DNA of 64,000 nucleotides from Actinobacteria bacterium OV320 (GTDB lineage: Bacteria > Actinomycetota > Actinomycetes > Streptomycetales > Streptomycetaceae), in assembly GCA_001298545.1 (NCBI GenBank), contig LJCX01000032.1, positions 62,001 to 126,000 on the forward strand, in the 5' to 3' direction. The notes under the pieces were generated by a model. It searched no databases, had not been told where the DNA came from, and worked only from the letters and a program-made list of their open reading frames with translations. This document shows, piece after piece, positions 33,670 to 43,407 of this stretch (its first letter is position 1; every line of letters starts with the position of its first letter). The position numbers were made by a program, and so were the translations under genes.

Positions 33670-35838
33670 GTGTTGACTACTGCTGTCGAAGCGCCCGAGA
33701 GGTCTCTTCTCTGGTCCCATGAGGTTCTCGGGCTGCACGTCATCGTGGATTCCGCCGGATCGGTCAGGCTGGGGGCGCCGGACCAGGACTGGAACGTCTT
33801 GCTTCCCCTGGTCGAGGTCACCGTCACCGGTCACGGACGCACCTGGTCGGGGGAGCGTTTCATCGACACCGTGATCGGCGAGCGTCTGACCTACCGCGGC
33901 CACGAAACGGGGCGGGACGGGGACTGGCAGTGCACCACCATCCGGTTGGCGGACCCGGTGACCGGCCTCGCCGTCGACATCACCCTGCGGACATACCCGG
34001 GCGCCGGATTCCTGCGCTCGCAGGTGCGCCTGGTCAACGAGGGGAGCGCTCCGCTCCGGCTGGAGAGCGTGTCGAGTCTGGCCCTCGGCGGTATGGCGGA
34101 CGCCACCGGTGGCCTGGAGGGGCTGACCCTGCACTGGGCGGACAACGACTGGCTCGCGGAGTGCCGTTGGCGGCAGGCCGCGTTCCGCGAGCACGTCGTT
34201 GCGCTCAACCGGTCCGCCCATGGCCACGAGGGGCGCGGCTGCTTCGAGCGGTACTCGCAGGGCAGCTGGTCCACGGGACGGCACCTGCCGGTCGCCGCGC
34301 TCACCGACCGGACGGGTCGCGCCTGGCTCTGGCAGATCGAGTCCAGTGCGGGATGGCGCTACGAGACCGGTGAACGCGAAGGCGCCGCGTACGTCGCCCT
34401 GTTCGGACCCGACGACGCCCACCACCAGTGGCACCGGATCCTGGCGCCCGGCGAGGAGTTCACCACCGTCCCGGCCGTCCTCGCGGGCGTCGCGACCGGT
34501 GGCCTGGACGCCGCGTTCGGCGAACTCACCGACTACCGCCGCCGTATCCGCCGTGCCCACCCGGACCACACGGCGCTCCCGGTGATCTACAACGACTACA
34601 TGAACACCCTGATGGGCGACCCCACCACCGACCGGCTCCTCCCGCTCGTCGAAGCGGCGGGAGCCGTCGGCGCCGAGGTCTTCGTCATCGACGCCGGCTG
34701 GTACGACGACGACGCCCAAGGATGGTGGGATGCCGTCGGCGCCTGGGAAGCCGCCGACAGCCGCTTCCCGGGCGGCGTCCGGCGGGTCCTGGACGCCATC
34801 AGGGACCACGGCATGACCCCCGGACTCTGGGTGGAACCCGAAGTGGTCGGCGTACGCAGCCCCCTGGCCCGCACACTGCCGCCCGAGGCGTTCTTCCACC
34901 GGGGCGGCGTTCGCGTCACCGAGCACGGCCGCCACCATCTGGACCTGCGCCACCCCGCCGCCCGCGCCCACCTCGACCAGGTCATCGACCGGGTCGTGGG
35001 GGACTGGGGTGTCGGCTACATCAAGTTCGACTACAACATCAACATCGGCCCCGGCACCGAGAACGGCGACGAAAGCGCGGGTGCGGGCCTCCTCGGGCAC
35101 CACCGTGCCCACATCGACTGGCTCGGCTCCCTCCTCGACCGGTACCCCGGCCTCATCCTGGAGAACTGCTCCTCCGGCGGGCTGCGGATGGACTACGCGC
35201 AACTCGCCGTCGTCCAGGTGCAGTCCACCAGCGACCAGCAGGACCCCTTGCGCTACCCGCCGATCGCGGCGGCCGCGGCGACCGCGGTGACCCCCGAGCA
35301 GGCCGCCGTGTGGGCCTGTCCCCAACCGGACTTCGGCCTCGACGAGATCGCCTTCACCCTCACCGGCGCCATGTCCGCCCGTATCCATCTGTCCGGGTTC
35401 CTCGACCGCATGACCCCGGACCAGTTCGCGCTCGTCCGCTCCGGCGTCGCCGCGTACAAGGCCCTCCGCTCGGAGATCCCCGAAAGCCTTCCGTTCTGGC
35501 CACTCGGACTGCCCTCGTGGGAGGACACCTGGATCGCATCAGGCCTGCGCGGCGACACCGCCACCTGGTTGACGCTGTGGCGACGGGAACCCACCGCCGG
35601 CGCACAGGGAGGAGACCCGCGCCCCCGGAACCGGCACGGAGCCGGCGACAGCACCTGCGCCGTCACGATCTCCCACCTGCGCGGCGTCCGCCTACGTCCC
35701 ACGGTGCTCTATCCCGCCACTGCCGACGCAACTGCGGCCTGGGACGCCTCTGCCGGTCGGCTCACCGTCTCGCTGCCCCGCCCCGACACCGCCGTCCTCC
35801 TCCGCCTCAGCGCGGAGTCACCGCCACAGGAATTGTAG
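33670..35838 (+). CDS. GH36 alpha-galactosidase
   Basis: A 722-residue retaining alpha-galactosidase of glycoside hydrolase family 36, cytoplasmic by sequence (no signal peptide). An N-terminal beta-sandwich is followed by the catalytic barrel with VFVIDAGWYDDDAQGWWD, the nucleophile in YIKFDYNIN (Asp454) and the acid/base in STSDQQDP (Asp522); GLRMDYAQ and LENCSSGG are also family-typical. The GTG at 33670 has GAGAGGG 4-5 bases upstream; the longer frame from 33607 would run through the operator. It releases galactose from melibiose/raffinose-type sugars and could feed the galactose oxidation island at 56282-61582. With its lacI gene broken it may be unregulated or controlled in trans. The 262 bases after it hold no recognisable gene. 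Confidence 0.93.
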   Translation: MLTTAVEAPERSLLWSHEVLGLHVIVDSAGSVRLGAPDQDWNVLLPLVEVTVTGHGRTWSGERFIDTVIGERLTYRGHETGRDGDWQCTTIRLADPVTGLAVDITLRTYPGAGFLRSQVRLVNEGSAPLRLESVSSLALGGMADATGGLEGLTLHWADNDWLAECRWRQAAFREHVVALNRSAHGHEGRGCFERYSQGSWSTGRHLPVAALTDRTGRAWLWQIESSAGWRYETGEREGAAYVALFGPDDAHHQWHRILAPGEEFTTVPAVLAGVATGGLDAAFGELTDYRRRIRRAHPDHTALPVIYNDYMNTLMGDPTTDRLLPLVEAAGAVGAEVFVIDAGWYDDDAQGWWDAVGAWEAADSRFPGGVRRVLDAIRDHGMTPGLWVEPEVVGVRSPLARTLPPEAFFHRGGVRVTEHGRHHLDLRHPAARAHLDQVIDRVVGDWGVGYIKFDYNINIGPGTENGDESAGAGLLGHHRAHIDWLGSLLDRYPGLILENCSSGGLRMDYAQLAVVQVQSTSDQQDPLRYPPIAAAAATAVTPEQAAVWACPQPDFGLDEIAFTLTGAMSARIHLSGFLDRMTPDQFALVRSGVAAYKALRSEIPESLPFWPLGLPSWEDTWIASGLRGDTATWLTLWRREPTAGAQGGDPRPRNRHGAGDSTCAVTISHLRGVRLRPTVLYPATADATAAWDASAGRLTVSLPRPDTAVLLRLSAESPPQEL

Positions 35839-36100
35839 GGGCCGAGCGGCCTGGCGGTCGCGATTCCCTGACGGCGGGGCTGGCGTACTGCGCGGCCGCC
35901 GCGGCGGAGGTGATCGCACGGTGGCCGGAGAAGGTCGCGCAGAACGGGCTGATGGCGCCGCGCCAGCCGGGTGTTCCGGAAGTACGTCCATGACCGCATC
36001 GGCCCCGCGCTCCACGGGCCGATGCGCGGGACCTGCGGACGTACACCTTTCTGCCGTGGTCACGGCATGGATCCGCCCGCCGTCGGGACGGTTCGGGTGG

Positions 36101-36871
36101 TCACGGCTCGGGGCGGGCGTCGACGAGTTCGGGCTCCAGCCCGTCGCTCACCTCGGCGTGGTCCCGGCCGACGTCGGCGCGCCAGGCCTCGAAGGCCCAG
36201 GCGGTGAGGGCGACGACCGCCAGGCCGAGCAGCCAGCCGCCCACCACGTCGCTGAACCAGTGCACGCCGAGCGCGACCCGGGTGAAGCCGACTCCGAGCA
36301 CCGACAGGACGGCGGCGCACCAACACAGGGGCCGCCAGGCTTGCGGCACCAACGGAAGCAGGACCAGCAGCAGGACAGCGAACGACGTGGTGGCCGTCAT
36401 CGCGTGACCCGACGGGAAGGAGAATCCCGGAGCGTGCGCCACCGGATCCTCCAGCGACGGCCTGGCCCGCTCGACCACCGTCTTGACCAGTAGTCCGATC
36501 AGCCCGCCGGCCACGGCGGTCACGGCGGACCAGGCGGCCAGCCGCCAGGCCCTGCGGTACACCAGCCAGAGGGTCAGCAGCGCGACGGCCGTCCGCAGGA
36601 CGGCTGGGTCCCAGACCCAGTCGGACAGGAAGCGCAGGAAGCTGGTCCACGCCGGGTGGGTCACGGCCGTGTGGTGCAGTCGCTGAGCGGCGCCCGCGTC
36701 CAGGCGGCGCAGCGGCTGCCACTGGCCCTCGACGAGGACGAGCAGCAGCGCGAAGGGCACGGCGGCGACGGCGGCGACGGCTGCCGCCGCGAACAGTCGG
36801 ACGCCGAAGTTGCGGTCGGCCGCCCGGCGACGACGGTCTCGGAGGTTCTGGACCGTGGCTCGCACAACCAT
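36101..36871 (-). CDS. PAP2-family membrane phosphatase
   Basis: A 256-residue integral membrane protein with about six hydrophobic segments. The phosphatase signature is complete: KTVVERARP, FPSGHAMT and RVALGVHWFSDVVGG. Such proteins dephosphorylate lipid phosphates (phosphatidate, undecaprenyl diphosphate). Downstream of and same strand as the YihY gene, with one base between them. Confidence 0.92.
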   Translation of the reverse strand: MVVRATVQNLRDRRRRAADRNFGVRLFAAAAVAAVAAVPFALLLVLVEGQWQPLRRLDAGAAQRLHHTAVTHPAWTSFLRFLSDWVWDPAVLRTAVALLTLWLVYRRAWRLAAWSAVTAVAGGLIGLLVKTVVERARPSLEDPVAHAPGFSFPSGHAMTATTSFAVLLLVLLPLVPQAWRPLCWCAAVLSVLGVGFTRVALGVHWFSDVVGGWLLGLAVVALTAWAFEAWRADVGRDHAEVSDGLEPELVDARPEP

Positions 36872-36872
36872 T

Positions 36873-37826
36873 TCAGACTCCAGGATCGGGTTCGATCGGA
36901 CTGGCCTGGAGGGCCCGCGCTGCCTCCAGCTGCGCGGCGAACGCCAGCCCGAGGAATAGGGCGATGGAGGTCAGATAGGCCCACAGCAGCAGTGACATGA
37001 AGGCGCTGAGGGGGCCGTAGACCGTGTCGAAGGAGCCGCTGATCCCCAGATACAGGCTCAGCAGCCAGGTCAGCGTCGTCCACAGCACCAGGTACACGGC
37101 GGCGCCGAAGGCCAGCCAGGTGTATCCGGGTTGTCGGCGGCGGGGCGATCGGCGGAAGATCACGCTGGCCGAGATGAGCGCGAGCAGCAGCCCGAAGGGC
37201 CAGCGCAGTATCTCCCAGGCACTCTGGGCGCCGCCGTCGAGCCGGTAGACGGTCACCGCCGCGGACGCCAGGTCGCCGCCGGCCACCATGACGATGAACC
37301 CCAGTCCGAGCGGCAGCCCGGCACTGACGGACATCACCAGACCGCGCAGGTACTTCTGCCCGAAGGGGCGGTCGCGCTCGTTCCCGTAGATCCGGTTGGC
37401 GCCGCGCTCCACCTGGCACATCGCGGTGGTGGTGTTGACCAGCGAGAAGAGCAGACCGAACCAGAGCGCGAGCTGCGCGCCGTCGCCCGCCGTGCGGCGG
37501 CTGCGATTCAGCGCGTCGTCGACCACGTCGGCGCTGGGACCCTCGGCGATCCGGTGGATCGTCAGCTCGGCGAGCCGACCGATGTTCTCGGTGTGCAGCG
37601 TGGTGGAGAGCCCGACGAACGCGATGGCCAGCGGGATCACCGACAGGACCGTCTGCAGGGCGAGCGCGCGGGAGTGGGTGAAGCCGTCGGCGTACCGGAA
37701 ACGGACGAAGGAGTCGCGCAGCAGGGCCCAGCGGCCGTAGCGGCGCAGTGACGCCAGCGCTTCGTCGGCGGACAGTTCGTCGCCGGTCATGTCACGGGTC
37801 TCGGGGACTTTGGTCGCGGTACCCAT
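36873..37826 (-). CDS. YihY/BrkB-family inner membrane protein
   Basis: A 317-residue membrane protein with around six transmembrane segments, of the YihY/virulence-factor BrkB family: SRALALQTVLSVIPLAIAFV, LWFGLLFSLVNTTTAMCQVE and YGPLSAFMSLLLWAYLTSIA. Function not firmly known. The ATG at 37826 has GGAGG 8 bases upstream and lies one base after the stop of the upstream kinase gene (TGACATG), so translation is probably coupled. Confidence 0.9.
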   Translation of the reverse strand: MGTATKVPETRDMTGDELSADEALASLRRYGRWALLRDSFVRFRYADGFTHSRALALQTVLSVIPLAIAFVGLSTTLHTENIGRLAELTIHRIAEGPSADVVDDALNRSRRTAGDGAQLALWFGLLFSLVNTTTAMCQVERGANRIYGNERDRPFGQKYLRGLVMSVSAGLPLGLGFIVMVAGGDLASAAVTVYRLDGGAQSAWEILRWPFGLLLALISASVIFRRSPRRRQPGYTWLAFGAAVYLVLWTTLTWLLSLYLGISGSFDTVYGPLSAFMSLLLWAYLTSIALFLGLAFAAQLEAARALQASPIEPDPGV

Positions 37827-37827
37827 G

Positions 37828-39582
37828 TCACGCACCTCCGGCGGGCAGCAGCACCGTCAGCGCGCCCGGCCTGACCTCGGCGGTGAGCCGGCGGCCCGGT
37901 GCCACGGGATCGCCGTCGAGCTCCCGGGACTGCGTGGAGTCGAAGGTCAGTTGGGCCCTGCGGAACGTGAAGAACTCCACCGGTACGCCGCTGCCGTCGC
38001 CGTCCCGCGTGGTGACGGTGTCCACGGCTGACGGCCGGGGCGCGTGTGCACCACCGCGGAGCAGCGTCGCCAGCGCACGTATCCAGCCGCCGACGCCGCG
38101 CGGGTCGAGGACCAGCAGATCGAGCCGACCGTCGTCGGGGCGGGCGGCCGGCAGGAGCGTCGTCCCGCCCTGCACGGTCCCGACGTTTCCGATGAGCACC
38201 ATGCGGGCCGTGCGGCGCAGGGCGGGCGCGTCGTCGAGTCGGACGGTCAGACGCATCCGCGGTGTGCGCAGTGTGCCGATTCCGGCCAGTACATAGGCGG
38301 GCCAGCCCAGGACGGACTTGGCGCGGTCGTCGGTGTGCTCCATGATCTCGGCGTCGAGACCGGCCCCGGACATGGCGGCGAAGTGGGTGGAGGTGAGGCC
38401 GTCACCCTCGATGCGGCCGAGGTCGAGGCGGTGCGGGGCGCCCGACAGGGCGGCGTCGAGCGCGTCGATGGGGGACAGCGGCAGGCCGAGGTTGCGGGCC
38501 AGCAGATTGCCCGTGCCGCAGGGCACGACGGCCATCGGTACGCCGCTGTCGGCCAGGGCGTTCGCGGCCGCCCGCAGGGTTCCGTCACCACCGCAGACCA
38601 CGACCAGCCCTGCGCCGTCCCGGACCGCGCCGGCCGTCTGACCCGTGCCCGGATCCTCCGCGGTGGTCTCGATGAACACCGGTGCGCGGTGACCGTGTCC
38701 CTCCAGGACCCCCCGCACTGCCTCGCGGTCGGCTTCGCCGGTCACCGTGGGGTTGAAGATCACCGCAGTCCGGCCCGGGCCCGGTGCGCCCGGGCTCGTC
38801 CCCGCGCTCGCGAAGGACGGGGTGGGGCTCGCCTTGGCCGGAGCGGTCACGGTCCCGTCGGTGAACAGGGCGCGGCCGACGATCAGCAGGGACAGGGTGC
38901 CGTTGACCAGTCCGCCCACGACGTCCGTGGGGTGATGCATGCCCCGGTAGAGGCGGGCGACGGCCACCAGCACCGGCACGAGCAGCAGCAGAGCGCCCAC
39001 GATCCGCCGCCACGGCCCGCGGAGCCGGGACAGCGCGAGCACGGCCAGTCCGCCGTAGAGCGCGGTGGCCGCCCCGGTGTGGCCGGACGTGTAGCTCGAG
39101 GTCGGCGGGGAGGCGTCGAGGCGGTGCACCTCGGGGCGGTGGCGGTCTACCGACTCGGTGATGACCAGGAACACCAGCGACTGGAGTGCCACCGCCACGG
39201 CGAGGAAAGCCGCCTGACGCCACATGGGCAGGCGGGGGAGCAGGATCAGGCCCGCGCACGTCAGGACGGTGACGGCGATCACCGTGAGCGTGTTGCCGGC
39301 CTCCGACCCGAGCAACGACAGGGTGGTCAGGGTGCCGGTCCGGGCGTGCTCGAAGCCCTCGTTGACCTCGTCCTCGACCGTCATCGGCCACAGCCCGCGG
39401 GCGGGCCCGGTGATCAGGAGCCCGAATCCCACCATCAGCGCGCCCTGGCAGACCGTCAGCGCCGCGATACGCGCGGCGGTTCGGCCGGTGCCCCGGGGCA
39501 GCGGGAGCGAGCGGCCGGTCCGGGCGGCTCCTGGCATCCCACCGGGCAGCTCGGCCGGTCTGTGCGGTAGGGCGGTCGGCAT
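37828..39582 (-). CDS. PAP2 phosphatase-diacylglycerol kinase fusion protein
   Basis: A 584-residue two-domain protein. The N-terminal half is a membrane PAP2 phosphatase (DRHRPEVHRLD, SYTSGHTGAAT, RLYRGMHHPTDVVGG). From ~residue 270 it is a soluble lipid kinase of the DAGK/YegS type (VIFNPTVTGEADRE, VVVCGGDGTLRAAANAL, MAVVPCGTGNLLARNLGLPL). The pairing suggests conversion between lipid phosphate and diacylglycerol or an analogous prenyl lipid. The start is the ATG at 39582 with GGGAG. The frame is open to 39879 through the CTG repeat, but that extension has random composition. First gene of a three-gene membrane-lipid operon. Confidence 0.92.
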   Translation of the reverse strand: MPTALPHRPAELPGGMPGAARTGRSLPLPRGTGRTAARIAALTVCQGALMVGFGLLITGPARGLWPMTVEDEVNEGFEHARTGTLTTLSLLGSEAGNTLTVIAVTVLTCAGLILLPRLPMWRQAAFLAVAVALQSLVFLVITESVDRHRPEVHRLDASPPTSSYTSGHTGAATALYGGLAVLALSRLRGPWRRIVGALLLLVPVLVAVARLYRGMHHPTDVVGGLVNGTLSLLIVGRALFTDGTVTAPAKASPTPSFASAGTSPGAPGPGRTAVIFNPTVTGEADREAVRGVLEGHGHRAPVFIETTAEDPGTGQTAGAVRDGAGLVVVCGGDGTLRAAANALADSGVPMAVVPCGTGNLLARNLGLPLSPIDALDAALSGAPHRLDLGRIEGDGLTSTHFAAMSGAGLDAEIMEHTDDRAKSVLGWPAYVLAGIGTLRTPRMRLTVRLDDAPALRRTARMVLIGNVGTVQGGTTLLPAARPDDGRLDLLVLDPRGVGGWIRALATLLRGGAHAPRPSAVDTVTTRDGDGSGVPVEFFTFRRAQLTFDSTQSRELDGDPVAPGRRLTAEVRPGALTVLLPAGGA

Positions 39583-40286
<704 letters not shown>

Positions 40287-41972
40287 ATGAGCCATCCGCA
40301 CCCAGAACTCAAAACCGCCCCGCCGCTGCCCAAAGGTGGGCTGAGGGTCACTGCCCTGGGCGGCCTGGGCGAAATCGGTCGCAACATGACGGTCTTCGAA
40401 CACGCCGGCAAGCTGTTGATCGTGGACTGCGGTGTGCTGTTTCCGGAGGAGAACCAGCCCGGGGTGGACGTGATTCTCCCCGACTTCACCTCGATCCGGG
40501 ACCGCCTGGACGACATCGTGGCCGTCGTACTCACCCACGGCCATGAGGACCACATCGGGGGCGTGCCCTATCTGCTGCGGGAGCGGAGGGACATCCCTGT
40601 CGTGGGCTCGAAGCTCACCCTCGCGTTCCTCGAGGCCAAGCTCAAGGAGCACGGGATCAGGCCCCGCACGGTGCGCGTGCGCGAGGGCGATCGGCGCGGC
40701 TTCGGCCCGTTCGACTGCGAGTTCGTGGCCGTCAACCACTCCATCCCGGACGGCCTCGCGGTGGCCTTGCGCACCGGAGCGGGCCTGGTGCTGCACACCG
40801 GTGACTTCAAGATGGACCAGTTCCCCCTGGATGACCGGATCACCGACCTGCGTGCCTTCGCCCGCCTCGGCGAGGAGGGCGTGGACCTGTTCCTCACCGA
40901 CTCCACCAACGCCGAGGTCCCCGGCTTCACCACCTCCGAACGCGAGCTGAACCCCGCGATCGAACAGGTGATCCGTACCGCGCCACGCCGGGTCATCGTC
41001 TCCAGCTTCGCCAGCCATGTGCACCGCATCCAGCAGGTCCTGGACGCCGCCCACCAGCACGGCCGCAAGGTGGCCTTCGTGGGGCGCTCGATGGTCCGCA
41101 ACATGGGCATCGCCCGCGACCTCGGCTACCTCAAGGTTCCGTCCGGCCTGGTCGTGAACGCCAAGGAACTGGAGAAGCTGCCGGACCACCGCATCACCCT
41201 GGTGTGTACGGGCTCTCAGGGCGAGCCGATGGCCGCCCTGTCGCGAATGGCCAACCGCGACCACGCGATCCGTATCGGCAAGGGCGACACCGTCCTGCTC
41301 GCCAGCTCCCTCATCCCCGGCAACGAGAACGCCATCTACCGGGTGATCAACGGCCTGACCCGGTGGGGTGCCAACGTCGTCCACAAGGGCAACGCCAAGG
41401 TGCACGTCTCCGGTCACGCCAGCGCCGGTGAACTCGTCTACTGCTACAACATCGTCCGACCCCGCAACGTCATGCCCGTCCACGGCGAGTTCCGCCACCT
41501 GCGGGCCAACGCCGACCTCGCCATCCGCACCGGAGTCGACCCCGACCGGGTCGTCATCGCGGAGGACGGTGTCGTCGTCGACCTCGTCGACGGCCGCGCC
41601 TCCATCACCGGCAAGGTGCCCGCCGGGAACGTCTACGTGGACGGCATGGAGGTCGGCGGCGCGACCGAGGCGTCCCTCAAGGACCGGGTCACTCTCGCCC
41701 AGGAGGGCGTCATCACGGTCGTGGCCATCGTCGACGCCGCCACCGGCGCCCTCGCCGAGGCCCCCGACTTCCTGGCCCGCGGTTTCGTCCACGACGACAC
41801 GACCTTCGAGCCGGTCATCCCCGTCATCGAGAAAACGCTGGCCAACGCCGCACAGGAAGGCGTCGGCGACGCTCACCAGCTCGAACAGCTCGTCGCGCGT
41901 GCCGTGGCGAACTGGGCCTTCCGCACGCATCGCCGCAGGCCGCTGATCATCCCCGTCATCATCGACGCCTGA
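40287..41972 (+). CDS. rnj: ribonuclease J
   Basis: A 561-residue metallo-beta-lactamase/beta-CASP ribonuclease. LTHGHEDHIGG gives the HxHxDH metal site (His84, His86, Asp88, His89); LHTGDFKMD, LTDSTNAE, the beta-CASP motif SSFASHVHRIQQ, PVHGEFRHL and the C-terminal domain are complete. RNase J makes 5'-3' exonucleolytic and endonucleolytic cuts in RNA. The usual Streptomyces rnj lies near dapA; that context is absent here, so this may be a second copy. Confidence 0.93.
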   Translation: MSHPHPELKTAPPLPKGGLRVTALGGLGEIGRNMTVFEHAGKLLIVDCGVLFPEENQPGVDVILPDFTSIRDRLDDIVAVVLTHGHEDHIGGVPYLLRERRDIPVVGSKLTLAFLEAKLKEHGIRPRTVRVREGDRRGFGPFDCEFVAVNHSIPDGLAVALRTGAGLVLHTGDFKMDQFPLDDRITDLRAFARLGEEGVDLFLTDSTNAEVPGFTTSERELNPAIEQVIRTAPRRVIVSSFASHVHRIQQVLDAAHQHGRKVAFVGRSMVRNMGIARDLGYLKVPSGLVVNAKELEKLPDHRITLVCTGSQGEPMAALSRMANRDHAIRIGKGDTVLLASSLIPGNENAIYRVINGLTRWGANVVHKGNAKVHVSGHASAGELVYCYNIVRPRNVMPVHGEFRHLRANADLAIRTGVDPDRVVIAEDGVVVDLVDGRASITGKVPAGNVYVDGMEVGGATEASLKDRVTLAQEGVITVVAIVDAATGALAEAPDFLARGFVHDDTTFEPVIPVIEKTLANAAQEGVGDAHQLEQLVARAVANWAFRTHRRRPLIIPVIIDA

Positions 41973-42105
41973 CCGGGCCCGTGAACCCCGGGGTCCCCGC
42001 GAGCCCTGCGAGCCCCGGGGTCCCCGCTCCCACGACAGGGCGGATCATCCGTCGCGCCACCGGCAATGGCGCCCATACATTCACGCACGTCAGAAAGGTC
42101 ACCGC

Positions 42106-42843
42106 ATGGGCCTGCGCTTCGAGGAGATCGACTGGCAGCCGACGCCGATCGGCGAGATCAGTCTGCGGCGCAGGCGCCACCCGGTCTCGGGGGACGACGT
42201 GTACGAGGTGAAGCTCGGCGACGAGTTCCTGATGTCGAGCCTCTTCACCGCGGGTGAGATCGCGCTCGCGGAACTCGGACTGGCCGAGCTCCCGGACACC
42301 GAACGGCACGCACTTGATGTGGCCGTCGGCGGACTCGGGCTCGGCTACACAGCCCGGACGGCCCTGGACGACCCCCGGGTGCGCTCGCTGACGGTGATCG
42401 AAGCGCTCGCCGAAGTCATCGACTGGCACCAGCGCCACCTCGTACCCCTTGGAGTCGAGCTGACCTCGGACGCCCGCTGCCGCCTGGCGCAAGGCGACTT
42501 CTTCGCGCTGGCCGCCGATTCCCGCGGCCTGGACCCCGAGGCCCCGGGCCGCCGCTTCCACGCCGTCCTGCTGGACGTCGACCACTCACCACGCCATGTG
42601 CTCCACCCACGCCACGCGGCCCTCTACCAACCCGCCGGGCTCCGTGCCCTCGCCGGGCACCTCCACCCCGGCGGGGTGTTCGCCCTGTGGTCGAACGACC
42701 CGCCCGACATGCAGTTCACCTCCACCCTCACGGAGGTCTTCGCACAAGCGGCGGCCCATGTCGTCGACTTCGACAACCCCCTGCAGGGCGGTACCTCGAC
42801 CAACACCGTCTACGTGGCCCGCAAGGCACCGGGCACACCGTAG
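42106..42843 (+). CDS. spermidine synthase-like methyltransferase-fold protein
   Basis: A 245-residue Rossmann-fold protein like bacterial spermidine/polyamine aminopropyltransferase homologues: ALDVAVGGLGLGYTARTALD (cofactor loop), LTVIEALAEVIDWHQ, and FHAVLLDVDHSP in place of the catalytic Asp motif. It lacks the N-terminal beta-domain of true spermidine synthase, so the aminopropyl transfer activity is uncertain. It follows rnj by 133 bases and may be co-transcribed. Confidence 0.85.
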   Translation: MGLRFEEIDWQPTPIGEISLRRRRHPVSGDDVYEVKLGDEFLMSSLFTAGEIALAELGLAELPDTERHALDVAVGGLGLGYTARTALDDPRVRSLTVIEALAEVIDWHQRHLVPLGVELTSDARCRLAQGDFFALAADSRGLDPEAPGRRFHAVLLDVDHSPRHVLHPRHAALYQPAGLRALAGHLHPGGVFALWSNDPPDMQFTSTLTEVFAQAAAHVVDFDNPLQGGTSTNTVYVARKAPGTP

Positions 42844-43407
42844 GACTGCGGCCCGGCCGGGTCCGGCGATGTGGCGAGGCCACTCAAGCCGACCCGGGCC
42901 TGTGGGCGCGGCTTACGCCCGCCCCGCCGTGCCGCAGGCCGGCGAGGACGGCGGTGACGCTGTCGCCGTCAGGAGTGCGTTCGCGTTCGCCTCGGCAACG
43001 GAGGCGGTGCTGCGCCCGCTGAGCGACGGGCGGAGCGAGGGCCCGGCCGCGCTCACCCACACGGTCGGCCTCGCCTCGGACGACGTTCCGCCGCTTCCCG
43101 GTCTCGCGTAGGAGGTGACGGCCCGCCCGGAGCCTGTCCCGAGCCACTCCGTCGCCGACGGGGGTGCGCGGATGTCGGGATGCCGCGCAGGTCGTGCCGT
43201 AGGTCCTGCCGAAGAGGAGCCGGCGGACCGTGGCGAAGCATGGGCGACGAGCCCTCGGTCACCACCATTGCCGACGGCAACACACCTCGCTATGTTAATC
43301 CAGAATCACATTCGTGCGACAAGGTTCATCACGCATGGGCCGATCAACTGACCTGCAAGTCAAGGAATCTGGCACCACCTGGCCCTCTCAGGGAAGCAGG
43401 TAAGTCA
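42844..43407. other. 564-base region without an intact gene
   Basis: A coding-like stretch on the plus strand ends at a stop near 43111 (VGAAYARPAVPQAGEDGGDA, then ASATEAVLRPLSDGRSEGPA) but has no start signal and no family I recognise; possibly a relic. The AT-richer part around 43290-43400 (GTTAATCCAGAATCACATTC) is probably the promoter of the latex clearing protein gene. Confidence 0.4.
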
